A stretch of 64,000 bases of DNA, from positions 62,001-126,000 of the forward strand of contig NZ_JAKVIR010000011.1 of assembly GCF_022601975.1 (NCBI RefSeq). The letters run 5' to 3'. The DNA is from Pontibacter sp. E15-1. Lineage in GTDB: Bacteria > Bacteroidota > Bacteroidia > Cytophagales > Hymenobacteraceae. The position numbers were made by a program, and so were the translations under genes. The notes under the pieces were generated by a model. That model was not told where the DNA came from and ran no database searches. It was given only the letters and a program-made list of their open reading frames with translations. Positions 50,474 to 58,959 of this stretch are shown here, piece by piece. Numbering within the stretch: position 1 is the stretch's first letter; each line of letters begins with the position of its first letter.

Positions 50474-52606
50474 CTATTTTTCTACAGGGCTCTGCAGCAG
50501 CACCATAGAGCGGGCTTCCACTTTAATGGCTTTGAGCGCATCAAAGGTTTGTGCCTTATTCGGCAGTTTACTCATGGTCGTGTCCAGCACTTTGGTCCAC
50601 TTTTTCCCATACTTTTTAGGTGGCAGCTTGTAGGAGATCGGCTCGTGGTGCGCATTAAAGATCAGGTAGAAACTATCGTCCTGGATTTTTTCCCCTAAAG
50701 GCCCCACGGAACGCAGGCCATGGCCATTCATGTAAACAGCCAGAGACTTCGCGAAATCATGCCCCCAGTTCTCATCTGTCATCTCTTTCCCTTGTGGCGA
50801 GAACCAGTGAATGTCCTCCACGCTTCCACCCTTGATGGAGCGCCCCTGGAACCAGCGACGGCGACAGAAGACGGGGTGGTTTTTGCGCAGGTCAATAACC
50901 GTTCTGGTAAACTCCAGCAAGTCCTGATCCGCATTTTCCCAATTGATCCAGGAAATCTCATTGTCCTGGCAGTAAGCGTTGTTGTTACCGAACTGCGTAC
51001 GGCTTACCTCATCGCCGGCCACCAGCATCGGCACGCCCTGCGACAGGAACAGCGTTGCCAGGAAGTTTCGCTTCTGTTGCTCCCTCAGTTCCAGGATGGT
51101 CGGGTCGTCTGTTGGGCCCTCTACCCCGTGGTTCCAGGAGCGGTTGTGGCTTTCCCCGTCGTTGTTGTCCTCGCCATTGTCGATGTTATACTTCTCGTTA
51201 TAGGACACCAGGTCGTTGAGGGTGAAGCCATCATGCGCTGTCACAAAGTTGATGCTTGCCGTAGGGCGACGGTAATCGTCCTGGTATAGGTCCGAGCTGC
51301 CGGTGAAGCGCTCGGCGAACTCGCCCAGCATACTGTCGGCCCCGCGCCAGTAGTCGCGTATACAATCGCGGTACTTGCCGTTCCACTCTGCCCATCCCGG
51401 AGGGAACTTGCCCACCTGATAGCCTCCCTCGCCAATGTCCCATGGCTCGGCGATCAGCTTCACTTGTGAGATGATCGGGTCCTGGTGAATTATGTCGAAG
51501 AATGAGCCAAGTCGGTCAACGGCGTGCAGCTCGCGCGCCAGGGCCGAGGCCAGGTCAAACCGAAACCCGTCTACGTGCATCTCCAGTATCCAGTAGCGCA
51601 GGCTGTCCATGATCAGGCGCAGCACGTTGGGCTGCATGGCGTTCAGGGTGTTGCCCGTGCCGGTGTAATCCATGTAATACCGCTTGTCATCGTCTGTCAG
51701 GCGATAGTACGCGGCATTGTCGATGCCCCGGAACGACAGCGTTGGGCCCATGTGATTTCCCTCCGCCGTATGGTTGTACACCACATCCAGGATCACCTCG
51801 ATGCCGGCGCGGTGCATCTCTTTCACCATGTTCTTGAACTCTATCACCTGCTCCCCGAAAATCCCGCTGCTGGAGTAGCGCACGTCCGGCGCAAAGAAAC
51901 CAATGGTGTTGTAACCCCAGAAATTCAACAGGCCTTTTTCTTCCAGGTAGCGGTCTGTCACGAAGTGATGCACCGGCATCAGCTCGATGGCCGTGATGCC
52001 CAGCTCCTGCAGGTATTTTATGGTAACGGGGTGCGCCAGGGCGGCATAGGATCCCCTGATCTCCTCGGGGATATCGGGGTTCATTTGTGTAAACCCTTTG
52101 ACGTGCGTTTCATAAATGATCGACTTGTAATACGGCACCTTCGGGGGCTTGTCCTCTTCCCAGTCAAATTTCGGGTCCACTACAACCGACTTAGGCACGT
52201 AGGGCGCACTGTCGAGGGTGCTGAAGCTCAGGTCGGCATCAGGGCTTTTTACATCGTAGCCAAACAAGGAATCGTGCCAGTTGATCGTGCCGGCGATCGC
52301 CTTGGCATAAGGGTCGATAAGGAGCTTGTTGGGGTTGAAGCGATGTCCATTCTGCGGTTCGTAGGGGCCGTGCACGCGATAGCCATACAGCTGCCCGGCA
52401 TGCACGTCGGGCAGGTATACGTGCCATACATAGTGGGTGCGCTCGGTGATCTCGATCCGGACATGCTCGGTTGTGTCGTCTTTGGAGTTGAAGAGGCAGA
52501 GCTCAACGCTTGTGGCATTGTCAGCAAAAAGGGCAAAATTCACGCCTTTTCCGTCGTAGCTCGCCCCTAAAGGAAAAGGGCTACCAGGGTATACAGTTAT
52601 GTTCAT
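50474..52606 (-). CDS. glgX: Glycogen debranching enzyme GlgX
   Basis: 710 aa. N-terminal CBM48 (PLGASYDGKGVNFALFADNATSVELCLF), then a GH13 barrel with EVILDVVYNHTAEGNHMGPTLSF, HVDGFRFDLASALARE (nucleophile Asp), KLIAEPWDIGEGGYQVG (acid/base Glu) and FVTAHDGFTLNDLVSYNEKYN (third Asp). GlgX hydrolyses alpha-1,6 branches of phosphorylase-limit dextrin. The upstream spacer has a perfect palindrome CGCTTTAAAGCG (52635-52646), 28 bp before the start, as a possible operator. A pullulanase is found 8 kb away; the two would cooperate in alpha-glucan use. Confidence 0.95.
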   Translation of the reverse strand: MNITVYPGSPFPLGASYDGKGVNFALFADNATSVELCLFNSKDDTTEHVRIEITERTHYVWHVYLPDVHAGQLYGYRVHGPYEPQNGHRFNPNKLLIDPYAKAIAGTINWHDSLFGYDVKSPDADLSFSTLDSAPYVPKSVVVDPKFDWEEDKPPKVPYYKSIIYETHVKGFTQMNPDIPEEIRGSYAALAHPVTIKYLQELGITAIELMPVHHFVTDRYLEEKGLLNFWGYNTIGFFAPDVRYSSSGIFGEQVIEFKNMVKEMHRAGIEVILDVVYNHTAEGNHMGPTLSFRGIDNAAYYRLTDDDKRYYMDYTGTGNTLNAMQPNVLRLIMDSLRYWILEMHVDGFRFDLASALARELHAVDRLGSFFDIIHQDPIISQVKLIAEPWDIGEGGYQVGKFPPGWAEWNGKYRDCIRDYWRGADSMLGEFAERFTGSSDLYQDDYRRPTASINFVTAHDGFTLNDLVSYNEKYNIDNGEDNNDGESHNRSWNHGVEGPTDDPTILELREQQKRNFLATLFLSQGVPMLVAGDEVSRTQFGNNNAYCQDNEISWINWENADQDLLEFTRTVIDLRKNHPVFCRRRWFQGRSIKGGSVEDIHWFSPQGKEMTDENWGHDFAKSLAVYMNGHGLRSVGPLGEKIQDDSFYLIFNAHHEPISYKLPPKKYGKKWTKVLDTTMSKLPNKAQTFDALKAIKVEARSMVLLQSPVEK

Positions 52607-53007
52607 GAATGGGGATATTGGTTGTCAATCTGTCCGCTTTAAAGCGATTACAGTGGTTTTGGTTGTGATATGATTTGTTCTGGCCGCTGCCCAAGATGTG
52701 TAGTTGCCTATACCCGACAGCGACTCCTATTATACTTCATACATCCCAAATAGTTGGTTTACCGTGCATACAATGCTCCCGAGAGCGCATGATTCCGGCA
52801 AACTAGCTGGGTGTTAGGGCCATATTTTAGCGTAATAGCCCGTTCGCTGTCTTCTTCCCAGAGAATGATTCTGAGCACAAGCAAGTTGCATCTTGAACCG
52901 TTACAAGTTTGCCCAGTCTCGGTTGCCCCGGCAGGAACGCGCTGCAACACTGGCCCCCTCCGCAGAGTAAACAGAAGTCTTGACTGTAATGCCATACCCC
53001 TTTCCCT
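52607..53007. other. Divergent spacer between glgX and MscS genes
   Basis: About 400 bp. Apart from the palindrome CGCTTTAAAGCG at 52635-52646, I see no structure or gene. Confidence 0.5.
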
Positions 53008-54357
53008 ATGCCTTTTTTTAGCAAAAGCACCCGAAGCGGCAACGCTCCGAAAACAACCCCAGACCGCTGGCGACGGCGTGCAAGCGGCGTGTCTCCCCAG
53101 CGGAAGTTCCGCGCCCGCAATACCCGGCGCCGTGCCACAGACCCCCGCAAAGTGAAGGGCGCGGCAGAGAACAGGCTGAAGAACTTCCGGCAGGCCTCTA
53201 TCCTGGCTGTCGCGCTTACGGGGCTCATGCTCATGCTGGCCTCCCCGGACGAGGCCGGGCTGGCAGCCCAGGACATGGCCCAGCCAGACGCCACAGCCGA
53301 CTCGTTGCTGGTGGCCGAAGAAGCGCTGTATATAACCGAGCCAGACACCATAGAAAAAAGCACGTCGATAGGTATGGCCAGCAAAGAGTCGGCCGACGAG
53401 GCGCTTGGCGCGCTGAGCAAGCTTTGGGAGAGCTTTTACTTCAACCTACCCAAGTTGCTCATCGCAATCGGCATCCTGGTGCTGGCTTGGCTCCTGACGC
53501 GGTTGCTGCGCATGGTCCTCCAGAAGACCCTGGGCCGCTGGCAAAGCTCCAATGCCATCACCACCCTCGTGCTCATTTCGGTATGGCTTCTGGCCATCGG
53601 CCTGGCGGTGAGCGTGGTGGCCGGCGACATCCGGGCGCTAGTCGGTTCCTTTGGCCTGATTGGCCTTGCCCTCTCCTGGTCGCTGCAAACGCCGATCGAG
53701 AGTTTCACCGGGTGGCTCCTCAACTCTTTCCAGGGCTACTACAAGGTGGGGGACCGCATCCGGGTAGGCGAGGTTTTCGGGGATGTATACCGCATCGATT
53801 TCCTGACCACCACCGTCTGGGAGATCGGGGCCCCGTACCAGCCCGGCTTTGTGCAGGCAGAGCAGCCCACGGGCCGCATGGTCACGTTCCCAAACAACGA
53901 GATCCTGACCGGCACCGTCATCAACCTGACCGGTGATTTTGCCTTTGTATGGGACGAGCTGAGCGTGGCCATTGCCAACGAATCGGACATGAAGCTGGCC
54001 ATGGCGGTGCTGGAGCAGGTGGCGACGGGGCTCCTGGGCAATTACATGATGGAGCCCGCCCGCCAGTATGCGCAGTTGCTGCGGCGTGCAGGCTTGCAGG
54101 ACGAGGTGGCCGAGCGCCCACAGGTGTTCGTGTCGTTGGAGGACTCCTGGACGAATGTCACGATCCGGTACCTTGTAGGCGCGCGCGAACGCAGAAAATG
54201 GAAAAGCGAGCTGACGTATAAGATAACCCAGGAGCTGTCAAAGGACGAGTATTTTGAGAAAATCATACCGGTATACCCCCGCCAGCAGGTGCAGTTCATC
54301 AGTCCGCAGGGCGTGCCTGTCGGCTCTTCCTACTTCAAAGGGCCAGGCGAAGCCTAA
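53008..54357 (+). CDS. MscS-family mechanosensitive channel
   Basis: 449 aa. A very basic N-terminal tail of about 65 residues precedes the first membrane segment (ASILAVALTGLMLMLAS), followed by an acidic extracytoplasmic stretch, then segments near 148-165 (LLIAIGILVLAWLL) and 190-210, and the pore-lining helix GDIRALVGSFGLIGLALSWSLQTPIESFTGW. The beta domain begins GYYKVGDRIRVGEVFGDVYRIDFLTTTV with FPNNEILTGTVINL. The Ala/Gly-rich pore helix is conserved but the loop between beta strands is longer than in MscS (a PYQPGFVQAEQPTGR insert). Releases osmolytes under tension. Confidence 0.88.
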   Translation: MPFFSKSTRSGNAPKTTPDRWRRRASGVSPQRKFRARNTRRRATDPRKVKGAAENRLKNFRQASILAVALTGLMLMLASPDEAGLAAQDMAQPDATADSLLVAEEALYITEPDTIEKSTSIGMASKESADEALGALSKLWESFYFNLPKLLIAIGILVLAWLLTRLLRMVLQKTLGRWQSSNAITTLVLISVWLLAIGLAVSVVAGDIRALVGSFGLIGLALSWSLQTPIESFTGWLLNSFQGYYKVGDRIRVGEVFGDVYRIDFLTTTVWEIGAPYQPGFVQAEQPTGRMVTFPNNEILTGTVINLTGDFAFVWDELSVAIANESDMKLAMAVLEQVATGLLGNYMMEPARQYAQLLRRAGLQDEVAERPQVFVSLEDSWTNVTIRYLVGARERRKWKSELTYKITQELSKDEYFEKIIPVYPRQQVQFISPQGVPVGSSYFKGPGEA

Positions 54358-54369
54358 AGCCGCACTTTT

Positions 54370-55134
54370 TCAGGAGGGGATGGTATCGAGTTCTTTGATC
54401 TGCGCTTTATACGATGCGGGGAGTATGGCCGCTTTCAGGAGCCACGCCATCCGTAGCTTTCTGCTGAATTTATACAGCGCGAGCACGGGCGTGAGCAGCG
54501 AAACAGACCCTAGCCGCAGCATTTTGTTAACAGTGGCAGGCACCACCAACACCTGCCCTTGCAGCAGCAAGGCATACCGCACCAGCCCCAGGTGCTTGCG
54601 GTACTGCCGGTACAGGTCTGCGGTATAGGGGCCGTGGAGCAGGTTCTGCCGGAGGTGCTCTTCCCGCATCAGCAGCCAGTCGGGGTAGGTGGCCGGAAGC
54701 CCCGAGATGCCCATCCGGCTTCCCATTCTGTTGAAGACAGCAAACACCTCGATTTTTTCGGCCTCGGTCAGTCTGCGCTCCAGCAGCTCCTGCGACCGGA
54801 TGGAGTAATCGATTAGCATAAAAAGCACATCGCGGTAGGCCCAGTCCGGAATGGCCATACCCCGGCTCGCCTCCACGCTGGCATGGATGGCCGCCATCTG
54901 GTCGATGGCGCGTTGGGCTCCATCCAAATCCGAGAACACGATTCGCCGGGCGTAAGCCACCGTCGAGAAAAGCCTGCCCAATGGGTCAGCCGGAAGCCTG
55001 CCGGTATAGTAAAGCCAGTCCACTGCCTTGTTTAGGGCGAACTCAGCAGAAGCACCGGCAAAAATAAAGAGAATAGTGTCGCTCTTGCCCCAAATCTCCC
55101 GTACCACTGAGCCCTTGTCTACAAAATAACGCAT
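54370..55134 (-). CDS. MpaB-like oxygenase (DUF2236)
   Basis: 254 aa. SVVREIWGKSDTILFIFAGASAEFALNKAVDWLYYTGRLPADPLGRLFSTVAYARRIVF matches the start of the latex-clearing/MpaB haem oxygenase family: an acidic pocket, then dPlgR.f.T..Y. Later FMLIDYSIRSQEL and PDWLLMREEHLR carry candidate haem and substrate residues. Members cleave polyisoprene or the side chain of mycophenolic acid; the role in bacteria is mostly unknown. The stop is 12 bp from the convergent MscS stop. Confidence 0.75.
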   Translation of the reverse strand: MRYFVDKGSVVREIWGKSDTILFIFAGASAEFALNKAVDWLYYTGRLPADPLGRLFSTVAYARRIVFSDLDGAQRAIDQMAAIHASVEASRGMAIPDWAYRDVLFMLIDYSIRSQELLERRLTEAEKIEVFAVFNRMGSRMGISGLPATYPDWLLMREEHLRQNLLHGPYTADLYRQYRKHLGLVRYALLLQGQVLVVPATVNKMLRLGSVSLLTPVLALYKFSRKLRMAWLLKAAILPASYKAQIKELDTIPS

Positions 55135-55279
55135 GCCTGTTAAACAACCTCCCTGCGTAAAATGTGCAATGCTTTTGAATAATAATTCTGTTGCCTCCCA
55201 CGGATTTTGTTTGGGGCATAGGCATCCCGGCAGGTGCGTTTCCTGTAAGTGTAGTTGTACCTAACCTTGATATACCCCA

Positions 55280-55546
55280 ATGACACAGCGCGACATAACC
55301 GACACCCAAGCCACAACCTGGACCTGTGTGCAGGCGTATGGCGGACTCACAGACGAGAAAGCCGAAATAGCAGCCTCACTCACAGAAACCGACTCCGGCC
55401 ACGTGCCGGTTGTTTGCACCCCGAGTGGCGGCGCCCAATCAGTACGTATAGAATTGCCCAAAAACTGGCTGGAGGACACAACGGATGAGGCGTTGCTGGC
55501 GTCCATCGCTGAGGCCCAAACAACAGCATCGCAGGAACAGGAATAG
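55280..55546 (+). CDS. Small acidic protein upstream of EcsC
   Basis: 88 aa. MTQRDITDTQATTWTCVQAYGGL then an acidic region, PVVCTPSGGAQSVRIELPKNWLEDTTDEALLASIAEAQ. It lacks signals and membrane segments. I do not recognise the family. The second half resembles small domains that read SVRIELP.NW. and may fold as a beta hairpin plus helix. It is followed by the EcsC gene 76 bp later on the same strand. Confidence 0.5.
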   Translation: MTQRDITDTQATTWTCVQAYGGLTDEKAEIAASLTETDSGHVPVVCTPSGGAQSVRIELPKNWLEDTTDEALLASIAEAQTTASQEQE

Positions 55547-55622
55547 CCTGAATAAGTGCGTGGCTAAAGAGCAAAATTCGTCTGGCCTACTACGCCCGTC
55601 TATCACATCAAACCCGACCGAA

Positions 55623-56363
55623 ATGCGCATGCAAATGTATGAGGAACGTGCCTTACAGGAGTTGGCAGAATGGCAGCAGGACATGCAGCGGCCTCCCTCG
55701 CTGACCAGCAAGTTAACCAGCCGGGTACAGCAAAAGCTCAACGGGTATATTCCGGAGAAGGTGCACGCCCTGATCACTTCCACCATCAAGCAGATGATCC
55801 GGGGTGTGCTGTTTGGGGCTGAGTACACTACCCGGATACCCGAAAAAAGCTCCACCCTGTTGATAAAAGAGGCGCTTGTGCAGGAGCGCATCCGGTTTTA
55901 CAAGCGTGCGGCGGCGGCTGAAGGGGGCATCACGGGGATGGGCGGAATTCTGATGGGCTTCGCCGATTTCCCCTTGCTGCTGGGGCTCAAGCTTAAACTG
56001 CTGTATGAGATTGCCGCCCTGTATGGCTACGATGTCGCGGATTACCGTGAGCGGCTCTACCTGCTACATGTATTCCAACTGGCCTTCAGCAGCCAGGAGC
56101 AGCGCGCACGGGTATACCGCCGGATGGAGCACTGGAACGAGAGAAAAGCGCACCTGCCCGACGACATCCACCAGTATGACTGGCGAACCTTTCAGCAGGA
56201 ATACCGCGACTATATCGACATTCCGAAAATGGCCCAGATGATACCGATCGTGGGTGCACCGATTGGGGCGCTCGTCAACTACAAACTTCTACAGAAACTT
56301 GGGGATACGGCCATGAACGCATACCGCATGCGCTGGCACGATGAACAGCACCTGATCGGATAA
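55623..56363 (+). CDS. EcsC family protein
   Basis: 246 aa from the ATG of MRMQMYEERALQELAEWQQDMQ; the longer frame from 55485 overlaps the previous gene and is Arg-rich noise. Conserved EcsC features: an amphipathic N-terminal region, AAAAEGGITGMGGILMGFADFPLLLGLKLKLLYEIAALYGYD and YLLHVFQLAFSSQEQR. EcsC proteins are membrane-associated; in Bacillus the ecs operon affects secretion and processing, but the biochemical role of EcsC is unknown. Ends 27 bp from the convergent nuclease stop. Confidence 0.88.
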   Translation: MRMQMYEERALQELAEWQQDMQRPPSLTSKLTSRVQQKLNGYIPEKVHALITSTIKQMIRGVLFGAEYTTRIPEKSSTLLIKEALVQERIRFYKRAAAAEGGITGMGGILMGFADFPLLLGLKLKLLYEIAALYGYDVADYRERLYLLHVFQLAFSSQEQRARVYRRMEHWNERKAHLPDDIHQYDWRTFQQEYRDYIDIPKMAQMIPIVGAPIGALVNYKLLQKLGDTAMNAYRMRWHDEQHLIG

Positions 56364-56390
56364 AGCCGCCGGCTGGGCCTGTGTTCCGGG

Positions 56391-57248
56391 TCAGTTCGTA
56401 AACGGCCCTTCGTCCTGCTGGCTTTCCAGCACCTCCTCCAGCGCGTCGGGCAATGCCGAGAGCAGGTTATAGCCGGTTGCCTTCTCAATGGCGTCCACGG
56501 TGGTGATGTAGCTCGTCCAGTCATCGCGCACAGTCATGACGTTGGGCATGTTGACGGCGATGACACGCGTGCTTGTGTTGATGCGGGCCAGGTCATCGTT
56601 GCCTTCGGGCAGCACAACCAGCACTTTCCATACCCGGCTGGGCACCGTTATATGCCCGTTGTCTATTTTCTTCGCGGTGCCCTCGCTGCCGGTGCCCCCT
56701 ACCCCATAGCTGCCCATCACCACATACACTTCCTGGCCCTGCGCCACCAGGGAACGGGTATAGTCTTCCATGCGGGCCCAGGTTTCGCGGTTCAGATTGG
56801 GAGCCTGCGGAATCATGTTGGTCATCAGAAAGGTGGCTGAGTTGTCGTCCAAGGTCTTGGTGCGGTCGGCGGAGGGCGCGTTGTGGCCCCGGTCGAACCC
56901 GCTGCCAGAATAGCTGGTGCTCGTCACGCGGTACCACCCCTCGGGCAGCGAGGCGTCGCTGCGGAAATTGTCCTGCCGGGAAGCATCGCCAAGCCATGCC
57001 GCGCTCACGTGCCAACTCACCCAATTGGGGGTGCCCCGGTCGCGGCTATACGACAGCACATACTGGGGCTTCAGGAGCAAGTAGTTATTATAGTTGGCTA
57101 AATCGGTGGTCGCGCCGCTGGGATTGCCCAGCAACAGTTGTTCCTCGGCTAAAGACTTGCGCGGAATAAGTTCGGTTTGCTGGCAACTGTTGCAACCAAC
57201 CGCAACGACACAGACAAAAAGGAATTGATAGAGAAAACGAAATCGCAT
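56391..57248 (-). CDS. Exported DNA/RNA non-specific endonuclease (lipoprotein)
   Basis: 285 aa. Lipoprotein signal (FLFVCVVAVGCNSC). The catalytic beta-beta-metal core is GFDRGHNAPSADR (general base His in DRGH) with metal ligand Asn in TNMIPQAPNLNRETWARME, the NucA/EndoG family hallmark. Probably degrades external DNA or RNA from the cell surface. No inhibitor gene is adjacent, as expected for an exported enzyme. Monocistronic. Confidence 0.92.
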   Translation of the reverse strand: MRFRFLYQFLFVCVVAVGCNSCQQTELIPRKSLAEEQLLLGNPSGATTDLANYNNYLLLKPQYVLSYSRDRGTPNWVSWHVSAAWLGDASRQDNFRSDASLPEGWYRVTSTSYSGSGFDRGHNAPSADRTKTLDDNSATFLMTNMIPQAPNLNRETWARMEDYTRSLVAQGQEVYVVMGSYGVGGTGSEGTAKKIDNGHITVPSRVWKVLVVLPEGNDDLARINTSTRVIAVNMPNVMTVRDDWTSYITTVDAIEKATGYNLLSALPDALEEVLESQQDEGPFTN

Positions 57249-57766
57249 AGGACAGATAAACTAAAAGCCGAAGATATACCCATACTTCTAAACGCAGCCA
57301 CAAAAGCCTTGTTATGACTTAATAAACGGGTTTAAACACCAACCGCCTTCCGCTCACTCTTCCTGAGGCGCACCCCTCCCTTTCGCTTCTGCCCCATCAC
57401 AATTCGAACTAAAAAACTGCCTGCTCGATATGTATAATTTCCTGACGGATAACGCTTTTACCATTTGACAATCATACATGGCAGTTTTAGTGCTGCGGGT
57501 GGATATAAAAAATCCGTGGCGCACGCCTGCTCATCAGTCGATTGATGAGCGCTTGTTTAAATTTCTTTTTTTGGCAGCGAGAATTGTTCGGGGTGGGTTC
57601 TGACAAAGCTTTTTTTAAGCAGCAGAGCGACGGGATAGAGGCACCAAAAAACTGCTTCAGGTTCTATTTTGGACAATTTGCGACCCAAAAGATGAATTTT
57701 ACCCAAGCTCTTAGTATATTGGGAGGAGCATGGATGCTCACTCATAAAAATTTAAACAGCACAGCT
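57249..57766. other. Spacer with repeat copy C
   Basis: About 520 bp between the nuclease start and a tiny plus-strand gene. It holds repeat copy C (57547-57712). The rest shows no gene. Confidence 0.55.
57547..57712. repeat. Hairpin repeat element, copy C
   Basis: 166 bp, from GAGCGCTTGTTTAAATTTC to GATGAATTTTACCCAAGCTCTT. It aligns to copy B directly and to copy A in reverse complement (AATTGTTCGGGGTGGGTTCTG, GACAATTTGCGACCCAAAAG). Both halves remain complementary to each other (for example AATTGT/ACAATT), so base pairing appears retained while sequence drifted. It ends 54 bp before the lysine-rich small gene. Confidence 0.78.
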
Positions 57767-57871
57767 ATGGGAAAGTCACAAGACTCCAAAAAAGAGGTTA
57801 AGAAAAAGCCTGCCAAAACCGAAAAGGAAAAGCGCGCCGCGAAGCAGGAAAAAAAGAAAGGCAAAGAGTAG
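57767..57871 (+). CDS. Tiny lysine-rich protein (34 aa)
   Basis: MGKSQDSKKEVKKKPAKT followed by EKEKRAAKQEKKKGKE: about half the residues are Lys or Arg with no hydrophobic core, so it should be disordered. Such 30-60 residue KKxxKKKPAK(S/T) proteins are common in Bacteroidota and may bind nucleic acid or ribosomes; none that I know has a proven role. The dedicated strong terminator 37 bp later and A-rich codons support expression. The longer frame from 57542 runs through the repeat and is not used. Confidence 0.7.
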   Translation: MGKSQDSKKEVKKKPAKTEKEKRAAKQEKKKGKE

Positions 57872-57907
57872 CGTTTCGCTTGTCCTGCTTAGGATAGAAA
57901 ACAAATG

Positions 57908-57947
57908 GGTATGGGGACCTGGCTTTAAACCGGCGGGTCCCCATACC
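57908..57947 (+). terminator. Terminator after the lysine-rich gene
   Basis: Perfect 12-bp arms GGTATGGGGACC (57908-57919) / GGTCCCCATACC (57936-57947) followed by TGTTTTTAG. The arms carry the GGTATG word. Confidence 0.85.
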
Positions 57948-58109
57948 TGTTTTTAGGCATGAGCCGGTATGCTTTCTGCTGGCATTTCCAGTTTGTCCCG
58001 GATTGGATGAAGCGTGTTTGCCCCGCACCGGTTTGCTTTAAATGGATTTATACCTTATTGTTGCCCTATAAACCCAGCATTGCGCTGAATTTCCTGAGAT
58101 CACATCACG

Positions 58110-58940
58110 ATGAACATAAACGCTATTTGCTCTGATATAGACGGCACGCTGCTGGATAGCCAGCGCGGCCTCTCTCCCCGTACCATCCGTACCATCCGCA
58201 GCCTGGAGAATAATTTTCCTGTGATCCTGGCCTCCGCGCGGATGCCCAGTGCCATGCGCCACCTCCAGGACGAGCTGGGCATCCTGCACCACCCCATGAT
58301 CTGCTTTAACGGGGGCTACGTGCTCCTCTACAACGAGGGGGCTGACACGCCGGACGTGGTGGATTCGGTGCAAATCCCGCTGGCCACCTGCTTCGACATC
58401 GTGGCAATGGCCCAGGGCAGCGCTATCCATATCAGCCTCTATACCGAGGATAACTGGTATGTGCCACAGTTTGACCAATGGGCCGAGCGGGAGGAGCTGC
58501 ATACCAAGGTCTCGCCGGAGGTTTCCTCGCTGCAAATGACCCTGGAAAACTGGCAAAAAGCGGATACTGGCGCGCACAAAGTCATGTGCATGGGCCCGGA
58601 GGACGAGATTGCAGCCCTGGCCGATAAACTGACACACAAGCTGGGCGACGAGATTTACATATACCGCTCCAAGTCTACCTACCTGGAACTCGCTCCGCGC
58701 TCCATCTCGAAGGCCACCGCGCTGGAAATGATCTTAAAAGCCAACTATGGCATTGCGATGCCCGAGGTGATGGCCTTCGGCGACAATTACAACGACATTG
58801 AGATGCTCCGCGCCGTGGGCAAGGGCATTGCCGTGGGCAATGCGCGCCCGGAAGTGAAAGCCGCTGCCGACGAGCTGACGCTCAAAAGCACGGACGACGG
58901 GGTTGCCGTGGCCATTGAAAAATACCTTCTGCAGAAGTAA
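58110..58940 (+). CDS. Cof-type HAD-IIB phosphatase
   Basis: 276 aa. Motif I CSDIDGTLLDS (nucleophile Asp9, Asp11), a Ser/Thr motif II after NFPVILASAR, and motif IV FGDNYNDIEML with the preceding Lys of ISKATALEMILK; a C2-type cap lies between. Relatives dephosphorylate sugar phosphates or cofactors such as pyridoxal phosphate and FMN. Cytosolic, monocistronic. The next gene, on the other strand, is a PLP-dependent enzyme, but they converge and need not be linked. Confidence 0.92.
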   Translation: MNINAICSDIDGTLLDSQRGLSPRTIRTIRSLENNFPVILASARMPSAMRHLQDELGILHHPMICFNGGYVLLYNEGADTPDVVDSVQIPLATCFDIVAMAQGSAIHISLYTEDNWYVPQFDQWAEREELHTKVSPEVSSLQMTLENWQKADTGAHKVMCMGPEDEIAALADKLTHKLGDEIYIYRSKSTYLELAPRSISKATALEMILKANYGIAMPEVMAFGDNYNDIEMLRAVGKGIAVGNARPEVKAAADELTLKSTDDGVAVAIEKYLLQK

Positions 58941-58959
58941 GGCGCCGGGCGCTTTGCTC

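Noticed and set aside
51524..52570. 348-codon plus-strand open frame
   Set aside because: Antisense to glgX, no recognisable features.
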